From positions 87,710,756 to 87,774,755 of the forward strand of contig CM060731.1 of NCBI GenBank assembly GCA_030704615.1: a stretch of 64,000 bases of DNA, in the 5' to 3' direction. Under the pieces are notes generated by a model. It had not been told where the DNA came from and searched no databases. It saw only the letters and a program-made list of their open reading frames with translations. Shown in pieces: positions 45,761-56,537 of the stretch. The position numbers and the translations under genes were made by a program. Source of the DNA: Takakia lepidozioides (taxonomy: Eukaryota > Streptophyta > Takakiopsida > Takakiales > Takakiaceae). Position 1 is the first letter of the stretch, and each line of letters opens with the position of its first letter.

Positions 45761-47230
45761 ACCACTGTGATTTTCCGAGTTGTTGTAACACATCTTGTAT
45801 CAAGGGCATAGGGTAGGCATCTTTCAAAGTATGGAGATTGAGCTGCCTGTAGTCACCACAAAACCTCTTATTACCATCATTCTTTGGTGGTAAAGCAATT
45901 GGACACGCATATTCTGACCTGCTTATGCGCATCTTTCCTTGTTGAATGAGTGCCTCAATTTGTTGTTTCTTCAGCTTCTGACAGTCTATTTGCTAGTGTT
46001 CTTGTGGCAAGAAAACCCTTGGGTGTTGATTTTGTGTTCAACATATGCACAGTGCCCTAAGTCTGCTTTGTTCAGTGCAAAACTGTACTGGTTCCTGTGG
46101 CATAACTCTATCATCTGCTGCTTCTGTTCTGGAGTGAGCTCAGGAGAAACTTGAGCTTGCTTTGTATACCTTCCCACCTTTGTTGTTCCTCCAATGTTTG
46201 CATGCCTTCTTCTGTCCGAATGTCATCTGTCCCTATGGCATGCAAGTAAACCAGATGAGCTTATTTCCTTTGCTGGTTGGTGACCTTTGTCCAATCTTCC
46301 AGCTCATCATCCGAGTTGGGATTTGTACGGTTACATCCATTCCAGATCTTGGTATAGGCATCCTTGATAAAACCTTCCCTTACTTCCCTGTAATTGGGGT
46401 CATCAAGTAGATCTGGGTGTTCATTGTCTTGGAGGTCTTCCTCCCATATGTCTAGGCACTTGAGGTTATCCTCCATTGCCTCTTGGTCAGAGTTGTAGCC
46501 TTGATTATCCTCTTCCACATCAGAGCCCTCAGTTGAGTGTGAACTCTCACTGTCGTTAATGTCTGATGCACAATTAGATAGCCCATCCTCAACCATTGGT
46601 GTGAATAAGCTTTGGCTGGCGTGTACACCTGTTGTCTGTTCCACTGCCATAACCTCTATTTTGATCTGAGTGTCCTCAATCAATGGCTCTACAGCCAAGT
46701 TCTCTGCAGAACTCGTGAAAGTTTCCAATCGTTGGCTTTAGGTGGTTCATGGTGTGAAGTGGGAAGTAAGCCGCAGGCCCATATCTTACTCTCAACGTTT
46801 ATGTTTCCGTATCAACTACTACCCCGAACTTCTTCAAGAAGTCCAACCCGAGCAACATACTGTAAGTGTCTGTATCTACCACCATGAAAGTGATCCTGTT
46901 ACTCAGTTTTCCAACAGCGACCTTCAAATTGTCGAGCACACCCATTGTTGTTTCTACAGCGCCTGAGGCCACCCTATATGACATGTCTTGATCTGTTAAC
47001 ACACAACCCATGAGTCCCAAATCCCTGACTATTTTTGCTGCTATCACGGAGATCATTGCCCCTGTGTCTATCTGGCCCATTACTTGGAAGTTTCCAATGG
47101 TTACCAGAGCATGCAAAGCCTTTACTTTGTCTGTGAATGCATAAGAGATGGCTTCCATATCCTTGTTGCTAGTTTCAGGTGTCAGTTTTACCTCTTGTTG
47201 AACTCGATTGGCTGGAAAAGCACCCATTTT
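45760..47230 (-). mobile_element. Ty3-type retrotransposon fragment: protease to start of reverse transcriptase
   Basis: On the minus strand from 47,228: MGQIDTGAMISVIAAKIVRD is a retropepsin site and SMLLGLDFLKKFG its second signature. An acidic linker follows (46,728-46,261). Then come ELCHRNQYSFALNKADLG and VEHKINTQG, typical of the approach to RT, and EYACPIALPPKNDG, FCGDYRQLNLHT, DAYPMPLIQDVLQQL, the first RT blocks. It stops at SQWFS, before the catalytic block, at the F-box junction. No gag, integrase or LTR is seen. It is a different family from the 30.6-33.3 kb copy (the protease sequences differ). Confidence 0.8.
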
Positions 47231-47479
47231 GCTCTTCTCCACTACCTTGACCAGGCTCTAGAGTTTTTCAAACTCTCCTGGCACGTGCATGATGACCTCC
47301 ATTGGTGACATGGATATACGTCATTTGTAGAAATGATTCAGTATTTTTGATCTTCATGTCTCAGATCCTGGGTGTTTCTCAGATCTTCTTGGGAAGAGGA
47401 ATTGCCTCGAGGGTCTCCTTAGTTCCTCTGGCACTTCTTCCTACCACCGACCCCTGTGAGAGCAAGAACAATGGGACAC

Positions 47480-47879
47480 AACAGCTCTAAGCATCCTACA
47501 CACCGTTGGGGGAAACCGAAGAGGCGGCGACCTCCCTCAAAAGTGAACAAGACAAGGATGGGGAATGCACTTCGGATGAACTGTACAATCCAGAGCTCGA
47601 CAGAAGTGCCCCCACCAGGCTTTGGGCGTGTGTATCAGATGGCCATGGCAGGCTCAGCTGTTCGCAATGAGGTGTACACCATCACCATTTCAGAATTACC
47701 CACCTGCAATTGCACCGACTTCCAGATCATGGGCATCATACTGCCCTTGCAAGCATCTGTACTACGTGTACCTAAAGAGACTCCGGTGTAATTCCACAAC
47801 TCATCACTTCATACATGCACCGGGGTTGAGTCCCCAAGAGGTGCACACTCTTCTGAATATGGATCCAGGGGACCAGTGA
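47480..47879 (+). pseudogene. SWIM zinc-finger gene, 3' fragment
   Basis: EVYTITISELPTCNCTDFQ gives the CxC half of a SWIM finger. After a frame break near 47,725 the next frame gives YCPCKHLYYVYLK, the CxH half, and then IHAPGLSPQEVHTLLNMDP. The last phrase parallels IHQPSLSQLEVRAMLKKDP at the end of the 15-17 kb gene, so the two share one family. Only the C-terminal third is present. Basic N-terminal residues (GKPKRRRPPSK) precede it. Confidence 0.75.
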
Positions 47880-49005
47880 GCTTGGTTTGCGGTCCCAACA
47901 CAATGGTACGCCCATCCTTTTCGGATAGTAGAACTGTACTGCTGCAAGTAGCTCTGACTCTGGCCACAGAAAGGTCCGACTTATGTCTTGCCTACCAACC
48001 TGTTTTGCTCGAACTAAGATAATACTATGTCATACACTTGTGTTTCCACGTGCATGTATTTTTGTGTGTTGGAGGGTTCATGTTTTTCTGCTCTCCCAAA
48101 CTTTGCTTTCCTCATTCGACCCCCGGCAAGGAAATGTGGCGCCACATTTCCAAGTAACGTCGTAGGTACTGGTAGATGCGGCCTTCGCCAACACCAAACC
48201 GCCCAGAAATTTCGCACGTGCGAACCCTAATGCGGCACCGCGTTTCCCAGTTGAGTCGCAAACCTTTCCCACCGAATACCCGAAGATGACAGAATTGTGA
48301 AGTACTGCAGACTCTATTGGTGCAGACTCTATTGGTTCAATCGCGGCAAAAGGTTCAACTTCATTCCAATGTTAAGGCATGTAAAACCGCGGAATACTCT
48401 ATATAGGCCAGTATGCGACGTCCTTTTGCCGTGGTATACTGGATTTCTCGTTGCACGGTCACTCATTTCCATGAGCGGATCCAAAAAACCATGAGCGGAC
48501 TTGTGACTGACGACATATCTTCGCCGCATGACAGGATCTGGAACTTCCAAAAACGGCAAGGTCAAATTTAAAAAAACTATTATTTTAATACTTGTTTAAT
48601 CTGCCGCATTTCCAAATTTGGAGGAGTCCGCTCATGAAATCCGCGTGTCTTAGACTTCGGCTCACCGCTCATGCGGCTCATGCGGCTCATGGCTCATGGT
48701 TTTTGCTCATGAAATAGTAAACCTCGCAGCTGGCAGGTGGGATGATACTGCAAAGGTGAGAAGAATGATCACGGTCAGAGGGGTTAGAAAGGAGCCAGGA
48801 GCTAGGTCGCTGCTGCATTGAGGTTGGCAACAGGGTGCACACCTTCGTTGTAGATGACAAGTTGCATCCCAGAATTAAGGAAATCCATGCTGAGCTGAGA
48901 AGATTGTCTGGGTGGAATGACTTTGACAAGTAACTGCCAATGTGGCAGCAAGAAAGTATCCAAAAACAGATAACAGTGTTCAACAATGTGGCTGAATGAA
49001 CTGTG
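47880..49005. other. No gene seen; GCTCATG-rich stretch
   Basis: No coding frame with recognisable content. Near 48,655-48,715 words of the form GCTCATGCGGCTCATGG repeat. CACCGCTCA-type words also occur at 18,410 and 53,340, so a short dispersed repeat is possible. Confidence 0.4.
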
Positions 49006-49009
49006 GTGC

Positions 49010-50105
49010 CGCGGAATGCCATGCTTATGCACAACAGGGGCGTGGGATGGAGGCTTTGGAGACCTATGAGTAAATGATGGTGGAAGGGGTGAAGCCCGAC
49101 CACATCATGTCTGTGCGTTTGCAAGCCTGGCAGCCTTGGAAAAGGGCAAAGAGGTGCATGGTTGCATCGCGAAAGCAGGAATTGCACCGGATGTGATTCT
49201 GAACAATACCCTCGTGGACATGTATGCCAAATGTAGGAGGCATTTCAGCAGATTCAGATACGTTTGTCTGTCTCTTGCTTAAGTGCATCAAGATGAAAGG
49301 TCTGGAAGCTGGAAAGCAGGTGCACACTCACATTATCCAAAGTGGATTCACGCCAAGTGTTTTTCTCCTCAACACCCTTGTCAACATGTCAAACCTGGGA
49401 GCTCTGAAAAAGGGGAAAGAGGTCCATGGTGACATCGTCAAAGCTGGAATTGTACCAGATGTCATTCTGAACACTGCCCTGGTGGACATGTATGCCAAAT
49501 GTGGGTGCATTAAGGATGCGAAGGAAGTTTTCAACACTATGGCTGAACGAGATGTGGTGTCATGGAAGACGATGCTTGCAGGGTATGCACAGCAAGGACG
49601 TGGTATGAAGGCTTTTGGAGACCTATAATCAAATGATGGGGGAAGGGGTGAAGCCCGACCACATCACATTTGTGTGCATGTGCAAGCCTGGCAGCTCTGG
49701 AAAAGGGTGAAAGAGGTCCATGGCGACATTGTCAGAGCTGCAATTGTACCAAGTGTCATTCTGAACAATATCCTCGTGGACATGTATGAAGGGAGTGTTC
49801 GACAATATGGCTGAATGAGATGTGGTGTCGTGGAGTGCGATGATTGCAGGATATGCACAGCAAGGGCGCGGGATGGAGGCTTTGGAGACCTCTGACAAAT
49901 GATGTGCGAAAGGGTGAAGCCCAACCGCATAACATTTGTTTGCATTGGCAATGCATGTGCAAGCCTGGCAGCCTTGGAAAGGTGCAAAGAGGTCCATGGT
50001 GACATCGTCAAATCTGGAATTGTACCCGATGTCATTCTGAACACTGCCCTGCTGGACATGTATGTCAAATGTGAGTGCATCGAGGATGCAAAGGGAGTGT
50101 TCGAT
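49010..50105 (+). pseudogene. PPR gene remnant
   Basis: Fragments in several frames read GLEAGKQVHTHIIQSGF, ALKKGKEVHGDIVKAGI, TALVDMYAKCGCIKDA, MAERDVVSWKTMLAGYAQQ and LLDMYVKCECIEDA. The repeat order is scrambled and the frame changes many times. The PPR sequence ends inside GVFD at a TGTTC-ATG join with the R1 repeat at 50,103. It is the same subfamily as the other three PPR loci. Confidence 0.85.
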
Positions 50106-51764
50106 GTGCCATGTAAGAGGCCCCAGAGTAATATGAGATCAATCGAAATTCGTTCAATGGGCCAACGGATGGTTGCCCATCCAAATGATTTTCGTTCGCT
50201 TTCAAACCTTGGCCAGTGTCCTCTGATACGTCCCAGTGTAATACGAGATCAATCGAAAATCGTTCCATTGTCCAATGAGGCGTTCACTTGCCATCTGGTT
50301 TTTGTTCAATGCGAAAAAGAAATCCTGCAATGCGTGCACGGCTATTGCACCCATTGAACGGTTGTGGTTGAAGCCCCTCTTTTGCCCGCACGTGCTTGAA
50401 CATGTGCGGAGACACAACAGACGAATAAATCATTTGCCTCCCCATCGACGCGCTCCCCCCTCAAGCCATTCCACATTTTTAATTGAATTTAAATTTATTT
50501 TAAGCCAATAAATAGGTTTGCACTGCCTTTCAGTGGGGGTTTCTGGCACGTATCGATTTTGTTTTTGGCTCAATTTCGTTCTGCGGCTTCCAGCATCCCA
50601 CGGCTACTCCCCCGCCAAAATTTGGACCAATAAAAAAATGCCCCCCCCAAAAAGGTGTTCTCTTTTCGCTCACTATTGCAGAACTCTCTATGAAGAGTGC
50701 ATGAAGTAGAACACAAACCAAGTTTGGAGTGCAAAAGAGGGAAGAAACTGTGGTTTTGGGTCCAAATGAATTTTGATCGCTCCCAAATTTGGCACGCACA
50801 TTGCATATGGCTACATTACACGCCCCATTCAAAAACGGAATGAAAAACAAATCCCGAGCACGCGAAACACAGTCCAACAGGTCCCAAAGCAATAGCAGCT
50901 CCAACAGAATACATTCAACGGGTGAACGGATGGTTGCCCATCCAAATCATTTTTGTTAGCTTCCAAACTTTGCCAGCACGTTCCAGACACCCTCTCACAG
51001 GTCCCGGACTAATATCAGATCAATCGAAAATTCATTCGGATGGCTCGACGGATGGTTGGCCATCGAAATGATTTTGGTTCGCTTTGAGACTTGGCCACTA
51101 TGTTCAATGTGCCATGTAAGAGGCCCCAGAGTAATATGAGATCAATCGAAATTCGTTCAATGGGCCAACGGATGGTTGCCCATCCAAATGATTTTCGTTC
51201 GCTTTCAAACCTTGGCCAGTGTCCTCTGATACGTCCCAGTGTAATACGAGATCAATCGAAAATCGTTCCATTGTCCAATGAGGCGTTCACTTGCCATCTG
51301 GTTTTTGTTCAATGCGAAAAAGAAATCCTGCAATGCGTGCACGGCTATTGCACCCATTGAACGGTTGTGGTTGAAGCCCCTCTTTTGCCCGCACGTGCTT
51401 GAACATGTGCGGAGACACAACAGACGAATAAATCATTTGCCTCCCCATCGACGCGCTCCCCCCTCAAGCCATTCCACATTTTTAATTGAATTTAAATTTA
51501 TTTTAAGCCAATAAATAGGTTTGCACTGCCTTTCAGTGGGGGTTTCTGGCACGTATCGATTTTGTTTTTGGCTCAATTTCGTTCTGCGGCTTCCAGCATC
51601 CCACGGCTACTCCCCCGCCAAAATTTGGACCAATAAAAAAATGCCCCCCCCAAAAAGGTGTTCTCTTTTCGCTCACTATTGCAGAACTCTCTATGAAGAG
51701 TGCATGAAGTAGAACACAAACCAAGTTTGGAGTGCAAAAGAGGGAAGAAACTGTGGTTTTGGGT
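50103..51764 (+). repeat. Near-perfect direct repeat, about 660 bp, offset 1,003 bp
   Basis: 50,103-50,761 and 51,106-51,764 look identical where compared: all short reading frames in the two copies translate identically. Copy 1 starts after PPR sequence and copy 2 after R1 repeat, both at TGTTCRATGTGCCATG. The 345 bases between them carry R1 units like those at 23.3 kb. The unit lacks TG...CA ends and has no target duplication, so a recent tandem duplication is more likely than a pair of LTRs. Confidence 0.9.
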
Positions 51765-51837
51765 ATAGCATGTAAAATACTTCGTTACACACTCCACATT
51801 GGAGGGTGGAGCCATTACGCGTCTAGCCGCTTGTTTA

Positions 51838-51908
51838 TAAAGGGAAACACCTATAATTAAGGGGCCTGAAAGTTTGTGAGTTGTCGCTCCCAGGTGTTTC
51901 CCTTTTAA
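51838..51908. repeat. Inverted repeat, 14-bp arms
   Basis: AAAGGGAAACACCT pairs exactly with AGGTGTTTCCCTTT across a loop of about 40 bases. No ORF or terminator context explains it, and it may be a small foldback. Confidence 0.75.
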
Positions 51909-52109
51909 GAGAAAATAAAGAAAATAAAAAAATAACATGACTCACCGTTGCCTGTGTATATTCTACCCAGCGCCAGGTGGCGAATGAAAATAGGCTGTGC
52001 TCGTCCCAAGACAGTCCATTTTTGTCACTTGGCAAACAATCATTTGATATAACCCCCCAAACGTGTGAATGTTATGGCGCACGCTCGAGCTGACCGGTGG
52101 GCCCCGCAC

Positions 52110-52335
52110 ACGGACGCCCGGCTCTCCCCGCCCGCCCCCCCCCCACGCCGCTGCGTGCGGTCGCCCAGCCGCGCCCCCAGTCCGCCCGCCAGTCCGCTTT
52201 CCCTTAGTCCGCCAGACCTGTCTGCCGACCAGTCCGCTGTGGCACTCCTTGCCAGTCCACCCTGCCAGTCTGCCCGCCAGTCCGCTGCCCATGAGTCCGC
52301 TTTCCTGCAATCCGCTGACGATGCCGCATCTGGAC
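52110..52335 (+). repeat. C-rich tandem repeat of CAGTCCGCC type
   Basis: Irregular copies of CCAGTCCGCC and variants cover about 220 bases, with a C run at 52,135. Frames through it on both strands are compositional. It lies just before the Ty3 polyprotein fragment. Confidence 0.75.
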
Positions 52336-52379
52336 CGTCCGTTCGTAAATAACGGATCTCGATTTGAGCCGAGGTCGTG

Positions 52380-53235
52380 TTTCACATCGGAACCAACGAC
52401 GCAGTTGATCGACATGCAGTTGGAGGAGAGTCACCAAAGATGGTGAAGGTGGGAGCCCACTTGACAACAGAGCAGGCCTTGGAGTATCAGGCACTGTTCA
52501 AGGAATTTCGGGACATTTTTGCATGGTCCTACACCGAATTGAAGGGAGTGCCTTCTTACGTGGCAATGCATTCCATTCCTCTGATTCCGGGAGCCACCCC
52601 AAGATGACAACGCGAGAGGAGGGTGAACCCCAACTTAGCACTGCTTATTAAAGCAGAAATTGAAAAGCGGCTGGCCGCAAAATTTATTTTTCCGGTGGAG
52701 ACATCAACATGGGTGTCCCCGATGGTGATCGTCCGCAAGAAGAATGGAGGCCTAAGGGTATGTGTGGATTTCCGCCTCCTTAACAAGGTAACACACAAGG
52801 ATCATTTTCCCTTGCCATTCATAGATACTTTGGTGGAAGAAGTAGCAAGAAAGGAGCTCTACTCCTTCATGGATGGCTTTTTAGGGTACAATCAGGTATT
52901 GATTGACCCGAAGGACGTGTTGAAGACCACCTTTACTTCACCATGGGGCACCTTCGCCTATACACGGATGCCTTTTAGCCTGCACCCATGATATTTCAGA
53001 GGGTCATGACATATGCCTTCTCAGACATCGTGAGAAGAAATTTGGTCATCTTCTTAGATGACTTTTGTTGCAATGGGGATGCAAAAGATCACGTTGCAGC
53101 ATTACGGGAGTGCTTCATCCGGTGCAGGGAGAATGGGATCTCTCTCAACCCAATGAAGTGCGTGTTTGCAGTCACACATGGACTGCTACTAGGGCACATA
53201 GTGTCCAAAGATGGCGTGGCGACAATGGATGTAAC
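52380..53235 (+). mobile_element. Ty3-type reverse transcriptase, plus-strand half
   Basis: FKEFRDIFAWSYTELKGVP and NPNLALLIKAEIEKRLAAKF precede RT. SPMVIVRKKNGGLRVCVDF, LPLPFIDTL-like residues, GYNQV and NLVIFLDDF (the YxDD position reads FLDD) are RT blocks. There is an in-frame TGA at 52,605 where Arg would fit, and a frame break at about 52,985. The sequence ends at KDGVAT, exactly where the minus-strand piece at 56,075 takes up the same domain. Confidence 0.88.
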
Positions 53236-53239
53236 ACAT

Positions 53240-54285
53240 CCAGTCTGCATTCCCTGGAAAGGGCTGATCAACCCGCGGTAATAGGTGAGACCCGCGGAAA
53301 TAGGCCCTGTATGCATGCTGACGTGACGTGAGCCTATGTTGGGTTCACGGGCTCCTGGGCTCACAGGCTCACGGAATAGCACCCCCCTTTCCACGGCCTA
53401 TCCCCCTACTTCCGCGGAACGGAAGGCGTTCACCAATGCCAGTATGTCCTAATTTTTTGAACCGACAGGACTGCTCCCTCATCCAAATCCGTTTCGGCCG
53501 TGAAGCAAGGGGAGGTTTGTGGATGGTTTCCGAGCACGGCACAGGATATTCCACAGAGTACAATGTCCGGTAGCGCAATCAACATGAAAAATAATGACTA
53601 GTTTCTTCCTCTGAATTCACATACACTTTCCAATGTTTGATGATCTCTAGACATGCATCAGGAAATCCCAAAAGTTGCTATGTGGTGTGCGTGAAAAGAA
53701 GACAGTAGATCACTCTGGTAAAACTTGTAATGAAAAACACCATTTATTAAGCCTGTGTACATCAACCCCAAGAACTACCGGAGGTTGCAGAGGAACTACT
53801 TCCAGACTCTACAACAATATCATCTACATATACGCCAGCCGGTCCGCAACGTTTTTTTCTGCCATGCCCCCCATAGAGAGGAGAACAAGTTGGTTGATGG
53901 GACAACACCCGTGTGCATGCTTCCACGTAAACATGCAAGTGGTAAGCACGAGGGGGACTCGGGGTCATGTAGTATCCATGGAAACTGAAAGATGTCTGGC
54001 GATTCGATGACTGGTGCAACACTTTGAAAAGTACAAGCGGAATGGTGTTAGAAGCCACAATTGCGAAATTTGCCATTGAAGCAACCTTTGGAACAGTACA
54101 AGAAAGATACAATGGAATGCAAAACCCTATTCCGCGGCAACAAACTCGATTTACTCACACTCAAAATCAGAGTCCACGTCCAGATCCTCGTCAGGAACGT
54201 CGGGCTCCTCCAGAACTGCCTCTGGGGGGGGGGGCGGGCAGATGTAGAGCCCGATTGAAGCTACTGAAGCTCGCTAGAAAAGAGC
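53240..54285. other. No gene seen
   Basis: Short frames only. GGCTCAC words repeat near 53,335-53,375. This block lies inside the segment I think has been inverted (see findings). Nothing else is recognised. Confidence 0.45.
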
Positions 54286-54289
54286 TCTG

Positions 54290-55170
54290 CATCAGCCTCC
54301 ATGCCAAAGAAGTGCCTTCCGGCGCTTTTGCATGCATGGAAAGATGTCCTGCAAATCCAGAATAAATGAGAAATTGAAACAGGGTTCCCCAAAGAAATTT
54401 AAAGCTCCCATAGTCCACATATCAAGTACAAAGTTTAGGGCCCCACCTGTGCCAATAGACAAGTCCACCACCCGGCCACCGTGCCGGCTGCATGTCTCCA
54501 CCAGAGTCTACATGAAAGCTGGGGATTTCTGCCGGGCACCTCCTGCGTATTGATGCAGAACCATTTTTTGAGGAGGACTGGGGTGGCACTTTTCGGTGTC
54601 CACCTTGCCACAACATTGTCTGTGGTTTTCCCTCTTGTGGCAAGGACCACAATACATCCACCGTCATCCAGGAGCATCCCCGCCAGCCCAAACCCAGCTC
54701 TCCAGTAGTCCTCAGTAAACCTGTTCCAGGTGGCACACCATCCAGGCCCTCCAGCAGCTCCCCATCTGGAATATCGAGGAGAATCATATCGCAGGCTCTC
54801 TCCACCTCAACCCCCTCCCCCCCCCGAGTGCTCTTGCAATCCGTGCTCACAGCCGTGAAGAATTCCATCATGGATTCGAAACCAGGGGTGTCTTTAGGCT
54901 CTGTACTGGGAGCCCTCTTCTTGGCTTTCCCCTTCAGCTCCTCCACAAACTTGTTGTGTGCCACCTTCTTTGCCCTGGCAGCTAGAGCGTCAAGGAAGCT
55001 CTCATTGACACATTGGATGATGGTTGGGGGTTCTAGCTTTGGCCTCTGCAGAAACGTCACCGCCGAATACCGCCGTGTAGGCTCGCCCTCATGCGGAGGC
55101 CCGACGAAACCGACCTCCGCTGCCTCCGCTGGGTCCAAAGGAGGCGAAAGCTCCGCACATGCTATCATGG
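54290..55170 (-). pseudogene. Copy C: fragment of the ParB/methyltransferase-like family
   Basis: The minus-strand frame from 55,168 has the basic linker (KGKAKKRAPS), then FESMMEFFTAV and ACDMILLDIPDGELLEG. A second frame gives LLDDGGCIVVLATRG and TPKSATPVLLKKWF, and a third gives RQKSPAFM, TAG, TLVETC and RVVDLSIGTG. These line up with copies A and B in order, and the DIPDG motif matches B exactly. The TAG falls where A and B have Gln, so it is a CAG-to-TAG change. Exons appear joined without the introns A has in the linker-to-motif-IV interval. The ParB-like part is absent. The 5' side joins Ty3 sequence directly. Confidence 0.75.
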
Positions 55171-55174
55171 GCTG

Positions 55175-56075
55175 ACTCCAAAATCTGGGGAACCTCTTCC
55201 GGGGTGACGCATCGCCTCAAGAGTCCATCCAATCCCCTTCTATAAAGTTGCCCTCCCACAAGAGCAAACTTCATGCTGCGCAGCCGAAGTCTTCATCGCG
55301 CATGTCGATCCAATCCTGGGGGGAATTCCAGGGTGCTTAAATACTGAGCTACGTGTTCATACCATGGAGGAATAGTCTCTATGGAGAACAAAAATGCATC
55401 AGGGAAGTCATCGTCAATAGGCTCAGCCCCTGTTTCCTCCGACAATCGAGAAAGTTGATCGGCTTGAGCATTAAGCCTTCCGGGCTTATAGACTACCTTG
55501 TAGTCAAATTCCTGAAGTAGAATAACCCACCTGGCTATTCTTCCCGTCAAATCGGGTTTGTTGATCAGATATCGTAGTGCCATGTGATCAACAAAAAAAA
55601 TGAAAGGTGTCTCTAACAGGTAATGCCGATACTTTTTTACGGCAAAAATCATTCCCAGAGCCTCCCCCTCCGTGGTGGTATACCTTATTTTGGCGAATGT
55701 CAGCTGTCGACTGGCAAAAGATATTGGATGATCATGGCCATTAGCATTTGGTTGGCACAGGGCACAGCCTACGGCCAGTGTTGAAGCATCAACGTAAACA
55801 TGGAAAGGCCTGTTCCAGTCGGGAGTGGCCAAAACAGGAGCGGACACCAAGCGCTGCTTGAGTGTCTCGAACGACTCCTGACACCCTGTATCCCAGGAAA
55901 ATACCTGGTTTTTCTTCAATAATTGAGTCAGAGGTAAGGCCTCTGCTGCATACTTGTCCATAAATTTCTTATACCTCCCTGTGTGGCCAAGGAACCCTTT
56001 CACCTTAGATGATGTCTCTGGTGCGGGCAATTTGACTATGACGCTCACCTTTGCTGGATTTGCATGGGAATGTGG
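55175..56075 (-). mobile_element. Ty3-type pol, minus-strand half: RNase H to integrase start
   Basis: From 56,065 the minus strand reads NPAKVSVIVKLPAPE and VKGFLGHTGRYKKFMDKYA (end of RT). FHVYVDASTLAVGCAL, FASRQLTFAKIRYTTTEGEA, FFVDHMALRYL and KPGRLNAQADQLSRL follow, all RNase H signatures. Then LYRRGLDGLLRRCVTPEEV and ILESAHDSMCG come from the integrase zinc-binding region. It then stops and copy C begins. The frame is open for 251 codons. It continues the plus-strand half at 52.4-53.2 kb. Confidence 0.88.
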
Positions 56076-56084
56076 CTACGTCGT

Positions 56085-56350
56085 GAGCAGGTGCACACTC
56101 ACATCATCCAAAGCGGATCGTTGCGAAATGTTTTCTTACTCACCACCCTTGCGAACATGTATGGTATGTGCGGGAGCATCATGGATACTCACCAGAAGAA
56201 TGCCTGAACGATCTTTGATCACGTGGACTTTAACATGATGGATTTACCAAGCTTTCTTCTCGTAGGAATGGTTTGGAGACCAACGAGCAAATGATGCGAG
56301 AATGCTTGCCCAAACCAAAGACGTTTGTTTGTTTTTGCAATGCACAAAAG
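56085..56350 (+). pseudogene. Small PPR remnant
   Basis: REQVHTHIIQSGS-like, LANMYGMCGSIMDTHQ and MPERSLITWT residues match the second and third repeats of the 1.1-2.1 kb PPR copy. It starts directly at the Ty3 junction at about 56,076. It is too short to be functional. Confidence 0.7.
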
Positions 56351-56537
56351 CCTGTGAGCTCCGGAAAACACTAAAGTGATTGAAGGAACAATCCGGGCAA
56401 TCCATGCAACCCCCGTCCAACGATAGTTTGCTCCCAGGAATTTGCATCCCACGCACACATTGCAAACAGGACAACAAGCACACACAACCATCCCATTTCA
56501 AAACTGGCCCCGAATAAAAGTAAAAGTAAACTCGATA

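Noticed and set aside
50103-51764. The direct repeat as two LTRs of a small retroelement
   Set aside because: There are no TG...CA ends, no target duplication and no primer site; copy 1 joins PPR and copy 2 joins R1 sequence.
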